From an uncultured Eubacteriales bacterium (GTDB lineage: Bacteria > Bacillota > Clostridia > Peptostreptococcales > Anaerovoracaceae), in assembly GCA_900320285.1 (NCBI GenBank), contig ONRQ01000020.1, positions 1 to 32,052 of the forward strand: 32,052 nucleotides of DNA, written 5' to 3'. Below the pieces are notes generated by a model. That model saw only the letters and a list, made by a program, of their open reading frames with translations. It did no database searches and was not told the DNA's origin. The translations under genes and the position numbers were made by a program. This document shows positions 16,601-24,984 of this stretch, piece after piece (position 1 is the stretch's first letter; every line of letters begins with the position of its first letter).

Positions 16601-17278
16601 CTAACCAATATATTCAAGTATTTCCTTGATGCGTTCTCCGACCCACTCGGACAGAGCGATTATGCCCTCGCCGGTTGCTGCCGACACCATGAACACAGGT
16701 GCTTCAGGGCAGCATTCAGCTAAATTCTGCATGAATCTTCCCGGGCTGAAATCGAATGCTTCCATAGCGTCGATCTTGTTGACTACGACTACATCAGCCT
16801 TTGTGAACATCAGAGGATACTTGAGAGGCTTGTCGTCACCTTCAGGGACCGACAGTATCACGAGATTGATCTGAGCTCCGGTATCGAATTCCGCAGGACA
16901 GACCAGATTGCCTACGTTCTCAAGAATGACGACGTCGAGATCCTTTGAATTGATCTCTTTGAGTGCCTGACGGCTCATGTCGGCATCAAGATGGCACATG
17001 CCGCCCGTGTGGAGCTGAACCGCAGGTATGCCTGCATCCAGCATTGTCTTTGTATCTACATCGCCGTCGATGTCAGCCTCAAGAACTCCTACCCTGCAAA
17101 GCAGCCTCAGCTGCTCCACCAGTCTGAGTATTGTGGACGTTTTGCCGGATCCCGGTGAGCTCATTACATTGATATATACCGTTTTTTCAGCTGCCAGTTC
17201 TTCGCGCAGCTTATCAGCATCCGCATCGTTGTCCGCAAGGATGCTTTCCTTAAGATCGATAATTCTGATTTCTTCCAT
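16601..17278 (-). CDS. HypB-type GTPase, copy 2 (canonical metal site)
   Basis: This second 225-residue HypB is the first gene of the run. It has S-P-G-S-G-K-T (41-47), an E-N-V-G-N-L switch, a V-N-K-I-D guanine-specificity motif and the canonical Cys95-His96 pair (G-G-M-C-H-L-D-A) that binds nickel or zinc at the dimer interface in characterised HypB. Like its neighbour it lacks the N-terminal high-affinity nickel motif. The two copies have equal length and look like a tandem duplication that has diverged, especially at the metal site. The GGAGG closest to the ATG is about 14 nt upstream, rather far for efficient initiation; other in-frame starts are not better. Confidence 0.92.
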   Translation of the reverse strand: MEEIRIIDLKESILADNDADADKLREELAAEKTVYINVMSSPGSGKTSTILRLVEQLRLLCRVGVLEADIDGDVDTKTMLDAGIPAVQLHTGGMCHLDADMSRQALKEINSKDLDVVILENVGNLVCPAEFDTGAQINLVILSVPEGDDKPLKYPLMFTKADVVVVNKIDAMEAFDFSPGRFMQNLAECCPEAPVFMVSAATGEGIIALSEWVGERIKEILEYIG

Positions 17279-17323
17279 TTTCTGTACTTCTTCCTCCTTT
17301 TTATTTATTCTATCCCGTTTGCG

Positions 17324-17566
17324 GGAGGAGTTTTTTCTGAAAAGTTACAAATTCGACGATCTTATTTTATATGTGTAACTTTTTTGTGTTTCTGTCTTTT
17401 ATAGCCTTTGCATTGGGCGCGATACGCTTTACAATAACCCCTGTTTAAACGATTATCGTTAAGCTGATAACATCGACAGCACCATTTTAGCGTGAGCCTC
17501 TCGGTAAAAAGTTACATATACAAAATAAAACACTGATATTTGTAACTTTTTCTTTAAAACTCCTCC
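17324..17566. repeat. Intergenic structured repeat, copy 1
   Basis: A 243-bp element bounded by GGAGGAGTTTT (17324-17334) and its inverted copy AAAACTCCTCC (17556-17566). Each arm contains GTTACA then TGTAAC with 30 bp from start to start (17344 and 17374; 17511 and 17541), flanked by AAAA/TTTT so that each arm can fold as a hairpin. The centre has an imperfect 14-bp stem (17426-17439 with 17451-17464, three mismatches) and an 11-nt loop. It lies between the divergent HypB and acyl-CoA synthetase genes. The same architecture recurs at 28616-28845. No reading frame is inside and no target duplication is evident. Confidence 0.85.
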
Positions 17567-17601
17567 GGGAACGTGTATTATATGCTCCACTATTGATAAT
17601 G

Positions 17602-17610
17602 TGATATAAT
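17602..17610 (+). promoter_or_regulatory. Extended -10 promoter element of the acyl-CoA synthetase gene
   Basis: TGATATAAT fits an extended -10 (TG-n-TATAAT) about 100 bp before the ATG at 17713, just outside the repeat element. No -35 is recognisable, which extended -10 promoters tolerate. Confidence 0.45.
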
Positions 17611-17712
17611 ATTGTTTTGTAAACTACATTATATGACTAAGACTTAATTACTGCACGAATTATATAGAAACAAAGCTTTCAGCGCAAGCCGGCAGCATAT
17701 TGGGGCACTATC

Positions 17713-19554
17713 ATGAGCAGAAAATACACAGAAGCAGAATACAGAAACATCAAGAGGCGTGAGCGCGAGGTCATTGAGCAGATGCTCGCAGAGCTCAAAA
17801 AATCCAAGGACAAGCGCTACCTCTTCAAAGAGAAGCATGTTGTTACCGATCTTAAGGACATGCTCAATTACAGTGCAAATGAACATCCGGATCTTCCGCT
17901 CTTCATGCAGAAGTACAAGCCGAATCAGCCTTTCAGGGAGATCAGCTTCCGCCAGACACTTGAAGACGTCAACGCGATCGGGACAGGCCTTCTCGACCTC
18001 GGTCTTGAAGACAGGCACATCGGTCTCATCGGCCGCAACTCGTCTGAGTGGGGTGAATCCTACCTCGCTATAGTCGGGGGTGTAGGAGTTGTGGTCCCTC
18101 TGGACAGGGAGCTGAACGAGAGCGAGCTGACGCAGCTCACAGTCAAGGGCGAGCTCGAAGCGGTCATCACGGTCAACAACAAATACTACGAAATCTTCAA
18201 GCGCATCAAGGCAGGTGGAGAAACAAATCTCCGCTATGTCATCAATGCCGACATGGATGAAGATGAGGATGCCGAAGCCGGGCTTATCTCCTGGAAGAAG
18301 CTCCGTGAAAAAGGCCGCCACAAGGTGTGGGACGGAGACCGCCGCTACATCGACGCGCAGGTAGTCAATACCGATCTCGCAGCAATCATTTTCACATCCG
18401 GTACTACGGGCGTAGCAAAAGGCGTAATGCTCTCGCACCGCAATCTGATGCTCGACACCATGCTTGTACAGTCCATGTTCGAAGCACGTCCGAAAGACAT
18501 ATGTTTCTCTGTGCTGCCGATGCATCACTGCTACGAATGTACCGCTACATTCCTCAGCTGCGTGTACAGCGGCGCGACGGTCGCATTCAGCCGCGGGCTC
18601 AAGTACATCCGTAAGGACATACTCGAGGTGAGGCCGACCATCATGCTGGCCGTCCCTGCCATAATCGAGAACTTCCATAATAAGATCAGACGCTCAGTCG
18701 CAGACAAACTGTCAGATAAGCAGATGAGAGTTTTCGAGATCATGGACCGTGAGGCCAGCCGCTTCAAGGTGAAACTGCCTAAGAAGGTCACGAAGGATAT
18801 CGAGGCGGTATTCGGGGGCAGAATGCATACCATAATCTCGGGCGGAGCTCCTATCGACGGAGCAATCCTCGATTCGTTCTGCAACATAGGCTTCAACGCT
18901 ATTCAGGGATACGGTCTCTCGGAATGCTCGCCTATCGTTGCTCTCAATCCTGCAAAGCGCAAGTATATGAAGAATTCCTCGGCCGGCCACCTGATGCCGT
19001 TCACCGAGTGCAAGATACTCGACGCGGACAGCAACGGAATCGGCGAGATCTGCTTCCGCGGACCGCAGGTTATGATGGGTTACTACAAGGATCCTGAGAA
19101 CACGGCTGCAGTTCTTGATGAAGAGGGCTGGTTCCATACCGGAGACATCGGCTACCTTGACCGCGACAATTACGTGTTCATCACAGGCCGCAAGAAGAAC
19201 GTCATTATCGCCAACAACGGCAAGAACGTATTCCCGGAAGAGCTTGAGAGCTATCTGCAGGCAGTACCTGCCGTATCCGAGTCCATGGTCTGGGGCGGTG
19301 ACCGTGATCCTAACTCACCGTGGAACGGTATCTGCGCGACCATCAGGCTCGATCCTGAAGTCCTCGAGAGAAAGCTCGGCCCGGACTACACACCTGAACA
19401 GGCAAGCGCACTGATAGAGGCAGAAGTCGATAAGATCAACAGCGACCTGCCGAGATTCAAGAGAATCGCCCATGTCATAGTCCGCAACAGGGATTTCGAC
19501 AAAACCACAACCAACAAAATCAGGCGTTTCGTAGAAGACAACAAGCGCGCATAA
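17713..19554 (+). CDS. Long-chain-type acyl-CoA synthetase (AMP-forming)
   Basis: This 613-residue enzyme of the adenylate-forming family should activate a fatty acid with ATP and join it to CoA. Diagnostic motifs are the P-loop T-S-G-T-T-G-V-A-K-G (228-237), the aryl/acyl motif G-Y-G-L-S-E-C-S-P, the hinge G-W-F-H-T-G-D-I-G-Y-L-D, G-R-K-K-N-V-I-I-A-N-N-G-K-N and the catalytic lysine region T-T-N-K-I-R-R-F near the C-terminus. Length and motif spacing fit the FadD15-like long-chain group rather than acetate or aryl ligases. The first 45 residues are highly charged. It is a single-gene unit facing away from the HypB operon, ended by a strong terminator. Exact chain length preference cannot be read from sequence. 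Confidence 0.93.
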   Translation: MSRKYTEAEYRNIKRREREVIEQMLAELKKSKDKRYLFKEKHVVTDLKDMLNYSANEHPDLPLFMQKYKPNQPFREISFRQTLEDVNAIGTGLLDLGLEDRHIGLIGRNSSEWGESYLAIVGGVGVVVPLDRELNESELTQLTVKGELEAVITVNNKYYEIFKRIKAGGETNLRYVINADMDEDEDAEAGLISWKKLREKGRHKVWDGDRRYIDAQVVNTDLAAIIFTSGTTGVAKGVMLSHRNLMLDTMLVQSMFEARPKDICFSVLPMHHCYECTATFLSCVYSGATVAFSRGLKYIRKDILEVRPTIMLAVPAIIENFHNKIRRSVADKLSDKQMRVFEIMDREASRFKVKLPKKVTKDIEAVFGGRMHTIISGGAPIDGAILDSFCNIGFNAIQGYGLSECSPIVALNPAKRKYMKNSSAGHLMPFTECKILDADSNGIGEICFRGPQVMMGYYKDPENTAAVLDEEGWFHTGDIGYLDRDNYVFITGRKKNVIIANNGKNVFPEELESYLQAVPAVSESMVWGGDRDPNSPWNGICATIRLDPEVLERKLGPDYTPEQASALIEAEVDKINSDLPRFKRIAHVIVRNRDFDKTTTNKIRRFVEDNKRA

Positions 19555-19565
19555 CAGAACAAAAG

Positions 19566-19593
19566 ATCCGGAGCACGAAGCTCCGGATTTTTT
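19566..19593 (+). terminator. Rho-independent terminator of the acyl-CoA synthetase gene
   Basis: Nine-bp perfect stem ATCCGGAGC/GCTCCGGAT (19566-19574, 19580-19588) with a 5-nt loop and six T ending the stem. It lies 11 bp beyond the stop. Confidence 0.95.
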
Positions 19594-19629
19594 CATTTGC
19601 GATAACTGCTGCGTCATGTCCGCCGGCTG

Positions 19630-22600
19630 CTATTTGACCTTAACGCTCTTTTTCTTCCACGCTGATACGTGGTTGCCCGGCGCGTACGCGCGTATACGTA
19701 CATAATATTTTTTCTTCGATTTCAGACCTTTGATAACCTTGGACGTCTTCTTCTTTTTGGCAGTCGTGTCCTTGACGATGTTCTTAAAGTTTTTGTCAGT
19801 AGCGACCTGGATCTGTATTCCCTTGATCTTCTTCTGGTTCTTATTGCTTACCTTCTTCCATTTTACGGTGATCTTCTTTTTCCCGGCTTTCGGCTTGGTG
19901 ATTTTCACAGTCGGAAGATCGACAATCTCATCAGGTACCGAAGTCTTCGGGGTAAGCTCAGGTATGGTCTCAGTCCTTTTTTCTCCACACACCGAGCATG
20001 TGTAAGTGCGTACTCCCTTGACCCCGACAGCAGGCTGTTTCGTTACTGTACCTCCGTTCCATTTATGCCCCACAGGATCTACAGGCGCAAACTCTGTGCT
20101 ATGACAGTCAACACATTCATGCACCTTTACACCGGCCTCAGTGCAGGTAGGTTCTAACGTGACCTCCCACTCGCCGAATGTGTGCATACCCGTTGCCGGT
20201 ATAATCTCTATGGAAGTTACTCCGCATCTTGAGCACACTGCAGTCATCTGTCCGGCAGTACTGCAGGTCGGAGCTACATAGTGCTCATCCTCTTCTGACT
20301 GCTGCCAGTCGTGTCCGAGAGCCTCTTCGACCCTTGTTTCCTTTTCATCGCAGAGAGTGCATGCTCTTTCACTCGAACCGCTTGCCGTACATGTAGCTTC
20401 CTTCCCTGCTACAGGCGTCCAGTCGCCCCAGACATGGGCCAGAGGATCGACCTGAACCTCATACTTGACTGATGTGGTGCAGTTCACACAGGTATACTTC
20501 AGCTCTCCATTCTCCGAGCATGTTGCTTCTTTCGTGACCGTGCCCTTGTCCCATACGTGTTCTCCCGCCGGGCATGATCCTTCACCTCCCGGATATATCT
20601 TTCCGTCTTTGGTCTCGCTGCAGTTCCGGCAATGGAACGTTATCGGGTAATATATCTTTCCCTCTCCATCAACAGAAGGCTCATCTTCCGTTATGGTTCC
20701 GGCATCCCAGTTATGATTCCTTGCCTCAAAGCTTCGCTCTTCTACAGCACCGCAGAGCCTGCAGCTGTGCTCCTCCATGCCTCCCTTTGTACATGTAGCA
20801 TCATTAGTTACAGTCCATGCGTTCCATACATGCTTTTTAGGATCCACAGGAGTTTCTACAGCGGTCTTGTCAGTGATCTCTGACGCGCCGGCTGCATCCA
20901 TGAAGTACTTGCTGCATTTTTTACACTTGTAGTAATTGATATTGCCCTTGTCCAGACAAGTGGCCTCTTTTGCCGCAACTAACTTCAGATCATGTACATG
21001 GTCGATCCCAAGTATGCTGTTGATCGCTGCTTCTGCCGCAACGAGTTTCTCCAGACCTGCCTCGCTGACCTTCTCTTTCTGGGCTTTGGTAAGGTTATCG
21101 TATTCCCACCTGAGATTCGCTATCTCACGCTCAATTTCATCTGTCAGATCGTCTCCGGTCATAGCCTCCAGCGCGGCCACGTCGATGGCTTCAAGTCTTG
21201 CTGACAGATCATCGGCCTTTGCCTGATCGGCAGCCTCGCGCTTGACCTGCTTTATATGGGCCTCAGCGGCAGTCAGTGTGCCGTAGTTGTCCACCAGAGA
21301 CTTCGCCCCGTCAGGCAGCGCGTCATAATGTGTTCTGGCGGTGCTTACCTGTGTCTCGTATTCCTCCGTCACTTCGGCAGCCGGATCGATCGCAGCGATC
21401 TCAGTTTTAACGTTTTCGACTTCCGGATCCTCGCCGTACTCTTCCTGTGTAAGGAAGGCGTCCGCCTCATTGATCAGCGATTCGATCTGCGCACAGATTT
21501 CGCTTCCGATCAGTTTCTTCTGATACGCTGTCAGTCCTTCGTAATTGTTCTTGAGCTCCAGCACCTGCAAGCAGTATTCATCAGTCAACGGATCTGGTTT
21601 GCTGTTAACAAGCTCATTGAACAAATCTACTATATTGTCCGCTACCTTCTGATCGACCGTCGGCCCATTAGGCGTGGCCGTTACCTGATGCATGTAGCAC
21701 CACGGATCATACCAGTATTCGTTATAGTAGCTGTCCATGGAGTGATATGAGCTGCACGGCCTGAGCTCATACGTATACTGTCTGCCGTTCTGAACGTCTG
21801 TATCCATGTCAACGAACTCATACGAGGTCTTTCCCGGGACAGCCGGGATGGTGAAGATCACGCTCTTATTCTCCCATATCCTGACGAGCTGGTAGAATGT
21901 CGCTTCAGACTCGCCGGACTCAAGATTGGTGCGTTTGTTCCATCTCAGAGTTATCTGGTTATCTCCTTCAATGACTGAAGGAGTTATCGGCTTAGGCGGA
22001 CGGTTCGCATGGCTTATTGATGACTCCGCAGGCCAGGTGAATTCGATGAAATTGCTGGCCGGGCTGTAGCCTGTCATGTATCCGTTCGCTCTTACTCTTA
22101 GACGGAGCTGTGTGCCCCTCAGGTCCCTGAAATCGCTGTACCTGCTGCCGGTGTAAATATCGGCATATTCCCAGCTCATGATGACGGCTCCTGTCGAGTT
22201 GCCGAATGCCTCAGTCCTGTAGAGAGGTGTGTTACCGTAAGTATCCCCTTTGAGTTCAACTGATGACCAGTCATTGTCATCTTCCGGATCCTTGTCCATA
22301 GTCTGGTATTCGAGCACGTAGTAGGCCGGTATGCCGCCTTCAGGAGGTTCCCAATTAAGGATCACGTCTCCGTCGACTGCCCTGGCGCTGAAGTCAGTAG
22401 GCGCATTGCTGGCATCGGTCCTCGATGTCGTGGTGACCTCTCTGGTAACGCTCCTGTGCGTCGCACCGTTTTCATCGGTCGCTGTCATGTAATACTCATA
22501 GGTCGTGCCCATCTCAAGACCGGTATCGGTGTATTTCTTTTCAGAGTTTCCGGTTACCGTTCTGATGTTTTCCCACTTGCTCTTGTTGGCCCTGCGCCAG

Positions 22601-24900
22601 ATGCGGTATCCGCTCACACCGGTACGATCCTGAAGATCAGTCCATCTAAGACTCGCCGAGTTGCTTGATGCCGGTTCGGCCTTGAAAGCAAAACTGTTTT
22701 CAGCAGTGATCTTTACCGGTGAGGCAGCCACTTCGCCTTCGTCATTGACTGCACTTATGACTATCGTGTACTCGACGCCGGATTTGATCTCATTGCCGCC
22801 AATGGAATACTCGAGGGCATTCGGACTGTAATCGCCCGGTTCTCTCTTGCCCGAGGCGACTATTCCGTCACTGTTGGAGATCATGTACTTATAATAATCG
22901 ACCGAGCCTCCGGTAGAAGGGGCGGCCCAATCTACATAAAGATGTCCTTGAAACCCTTCTAATTGCCCATATTCATCTTTCCACTCACACCGCGCGCTTA
23001 CGTTTTCAGGAGCTCCCGGCTTATCTGCGTCCACATTGACAGGCGGCTCGCCGTCGCTGCTTTCGTATACGAGGACATTGGACGGCTCGCTCATGCCCAG
23101 ATCGTTGTACGCAACGACCCAAAGATTGTGCGGAGACTTATAATCATCAACCGTCGCGTGTGCGTAATCTGACTCTTTCCATGCAATGCGCATGTCAAAC
23201 TGTGTGATGTCTGCCGGTCTGCTTATATATCTTCCGTTTGCATCTTCATCCTGCAGCGGATGAGCCCATGTGTTGTGCCACATGAGGGTATTAGGGACCC
23301 CGCCGTCAGTACGGTAGATGATATATCCGTCAGGCTTGCCTCCGGACTTGCTCGGAGACCAGTTCATCGTGACGGTCTGCCCGTCGCCTCCTTCCCTGAC
23401 TCTTCCCACAAGTCTCGGCGCTCCCGGAGCTTTCTCCAGCTCATCTTCATCGACATCGCTCGTGTCCCTGCAGAACACTACGGTCCTGCTCGTGACAGTA
23501 AGCGATGGATATTGCTTGCTCGTCCATGTGAAGTAGTAGTTATACTCCCCATCCGCTCCCGGTGAATCCGTATAGGTGATGTTGCCGGAGCTGTTGTTCC
23601 AGGTATTGATCAGCCTTCCGTCGCGGTAGAGCTTATACGTGCCCGTTCCGTAAAGGTCTATGTCTACGGTAGCGGACTCTCCGTCATAAGATCTGAGCCT
23701 CATCCCAAATGGCCTGCCGCCCGGAACACTGTAATAGCTGTCATCGCCGAAGTCGGCTGCAACGCTGAAACAGTACGGTTCTGTCACACGTCCGTCATAC
23801 CCGTGGCCGATAGCTTTATATGTATATACCTTACCGCTTTCTACTCCCGTATCGACCTCTGCGCCGTCCGGTCCCTCCGTCAGCGTCACCTTTGAATAGC
23901 GGCCGTCCGAGGTCCCCACCGGCTTGCGCCAGAGCTCGATGCGCTCAATGCCAATAGTATCGAAATGAACGGCAAGGCCCTTACAATTGCCTATGACGTT
24001 GTCATAACTGTCATCCCAAATATCTTCATCATAACAGGTGACCGCATGGCTCTCTATGCACAGATCCCTCTCAGGCATTGATGAGAGTACATACATCTCC
24101 CCCGGTACGCTTTCATTGCCTTCCGTGTCGACCGCCGTTACCCAGAATGTGTAATCGGCATCGTCCCTGCCAAAGCTTATTTCCGTATCCCATTCGTAAT
24201 ACGTGTTACCGTAAACGGATCTCGGTTTTGCCGCGTTCTGCTTTACCTGCTTAAGCAGTCTGCCATTACGGTAAACATTGAAGTGATCGATATAGCCCTC
24301 GCCGCTGCTGTGGTCATTTTCCCCGGTATCCGGATCCTCCTGTCCGCCTTTCGCGTCCCAGGACCATTCGATACCCGCCTCACCGTCATATGAATATCCG
24401 TCGATATCATATGGAGCAGCAGGCTTTGCGCGTTTTCCGCTTCTGGCTGTGGCGCTCACCGATTTGCTCGGTGTGCCTTCATATATGTCCCACCCGGCGT
24501 CGGCGATAACGATGTACGAGTATGTAGTCCCGTTCTTTGCATAATGATCCACAAACACCGGATTCGTGAATTGGTAATCGCCAGAATACCTGTCCGGAGC
24601 AGTCGTCACGGAACCTAGCAGTACATATTTGTTGAGCTCCGGCCTTGCAGCGCTCGCGTCTTTTCCGGTACGCCTGTAAACACGGTAATACTCAATGTCG
24701 CCTGCCCTCAGCCATGAAATCTCATTCTGACCGTTCCCCGGCTCTACTGAAATATTCGTGACCACTGGGTCTTCAGCATATGCACATAACTGACCGGTGA
24801 CAGATCCTGCCGCCGCACCCAGCAACGGGATCGAAGCAGCGGTCATCAACAGCACAAGCGCAGCTGAAGTTATCAGTGTCGATATGGTTTTTTTCTTCAT
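19630..24900 (-). CDS. Large secreted Fn3-repeat protein with eight His/Cys modules
   Basis: The 1756-residue protein has a Sec signal peptide (basic start, hydrophobic 10-30, likely cleavage in A-Y-A-E-D). Residues about 45-1078 are a chain of fibronectin type III-like domains, marked by repeated W-x-x-x-x-x-x-x-x-Y-x-I-Y/W-R and T-Y-x-Y-x-V patterns. About 1080-1300 is helical with FIVAR-like repeats (L-T-x-x-Q-K-x-x-V). About 1302-1645 holds eight modules with H-x-W or H-x-F, then T-C, then C-x-x-C. The end (1660-1756) is a lysine-rich Fn3 module (K-I-T-V-K-W-K-K-V). No LPxTG motif, membrane anchor or enzyme domain is seen. It is probably a surface or matrix-binding protein. The start has AGGAG upstream and follows the smaller Fn3 protein gene on the same strand by 84 bp. 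Confidence 0.85.
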   Translation of the reverse strand: MKKKTISTLITSAALVLLMTAASIPLLGAAAGSVTGQLCAYAEDPVVTNISVEPGNGQNEISWLRAGDIEYYRVYRRTGKDASAARPELNKYVLLGSVTTAPDRYSGDYQFTNPVFVDHYAKNGTTYSYIVIADAGWDIYEGTPSKSVSATARSGKRAKPAAPYDIDGYSYDGEAGIEWSWDAKGGQEDPDTGENDHSSGEGYIDHFNVYRNGRLLKQVKQNAAKPRSVYGNTYYEWDTEISFGRDDADYTFWVTAVDTEGNESVPGEMYVLSSMPERDLCIESHAVTCYDEDIWDDSYDNVIGNCKGLAVHFDTIGIERIELWRKPVGTSDGRYSKVTLTEGPDGAEVDTGVESGKVYTYKAIGHGYDGRVTEPYCFSVAADFGDDSYYSVPGGRPFGMRLRSYDGESATVDIDLYGTGTYKLYRDGRLINTWNNSSGNITYTDSPGADGEYNYYFTWTSKQYPSLTVTSRTVVFCRDTSDVDEDELEKAPGAPRLVGRVREGGDGQTVTMNWSPSKSGGKPDGYIIYRTDGGVPNTLMWHNTWAHPLQDEDANGRYISRPADITQFDMRIAWKESDYAHATVDDYKSPHNLWVVAYNDLGMSEPSNVLVYESSDGEPPVNVDADKPGAPENVSARCEWKDEYGQLEGFQGHLYVDWAAPSTGGSVDYYKYMISNSDGIVASGKREPGDYSPNALEYSIGGNEIKSGVEYTIVISAVNDEGEVAASPVKITAENSFAFKAEPASSNSASLRWTDLQDRTGVSGYRIWRRANKSKWENIRTVTGNSEKKYTDTGLEMGTTYEYYMTATDENGATHRSVTREVTTTSRTDASNAPTDFSARAVDGDVILNWEPPEGGIPAYYVLEYQTMDKDPEDDNDWSSVELKGDTYGNTPLYRTEAFGNSTGAVIMSWEYADIYTGSRYSDFRDLRGTQLRLRVRANGYMTGYSPASNFIEFTWPAESSISHANRPPKPITPSVIEGDNQITLRWNKRTNLESGESEATFYQLVRIWENKSVIFTIPAVPGKTSYEFVDMDTDVQNGRQYTYELRPCSSYHSMDSYYNEYWYDPWCYMHQVTATPNGPTVDQKVADNIVDLFNELVNSKPDPLTDEYCLQVLELKNNYEGLTAYQKKLIGSEICAQIESLINEADAFLTQEEYGEDPEVENVKTEIAAIDPAAEVTEEYETQVSTARTHYDALPDGAKSLVDNYGTLTAAEAHIKQVKREAADQAKADDLSARLEAIDVAALEAMTGDDLTDEIEREIANLRWEYDNLTKAQKEKVSEAGLEKLVAAEAAINSILGIDHVHDLKLVAAKEATCLDKGNINYYKCKKCSKYFMDAAGASEITDKTAVETPVDPKKHVWNAWTVTNDATCTKGGMEEHSCRLCGAVEERSFEARNHNWDAGTITEDEPSVDGEGKIYYPITFHCRNCSETKDGKIYPGGEGSCPAGEHVWDKGTVTKEATCSENGELKYTCVNCTTSVKYEVQVDPLAHVWGDWTPVAGKEATCTASGSSERACTLCDEKETRVEEALGHDWQQSEEDEHYVAPTCSTAGQMTAVCSRCGVTSIEIIPATGMHTFGEWEVTLEPTCTEAGVKVHECVDCHSTEFAPVDPVGHKWNGGTVTKQPAVGVKGVRTYTCSVCGEKRTETIPELTPKTSVPDEIVDLPTVKITKPKAGKKKITVKWKKVSNKNQKKIKGIQIQVATDKNFKNIVKDTTAKKKKTSKVIKGLKSKKKYYVRIRAYAPGNHVSAWKKKSVKVK

Positions 24901-24984
24901 GGTTTTCTCCTGTTCCGGGGCCGGCGCCGTCTGTGTTTAGCGGCCGGCCGTCGCAGTCTTCCGTCTGTATATATCGATTGCCCT

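Noticed and set aside
17644-18678. A 344-codon open frame on the minus strand
   Set aside because: It lies antisense to the acyl-CoA synthetase gene, has no ribosome binding site and no family resemblance; long antisense frames are expected opposite a codon-biased gene.
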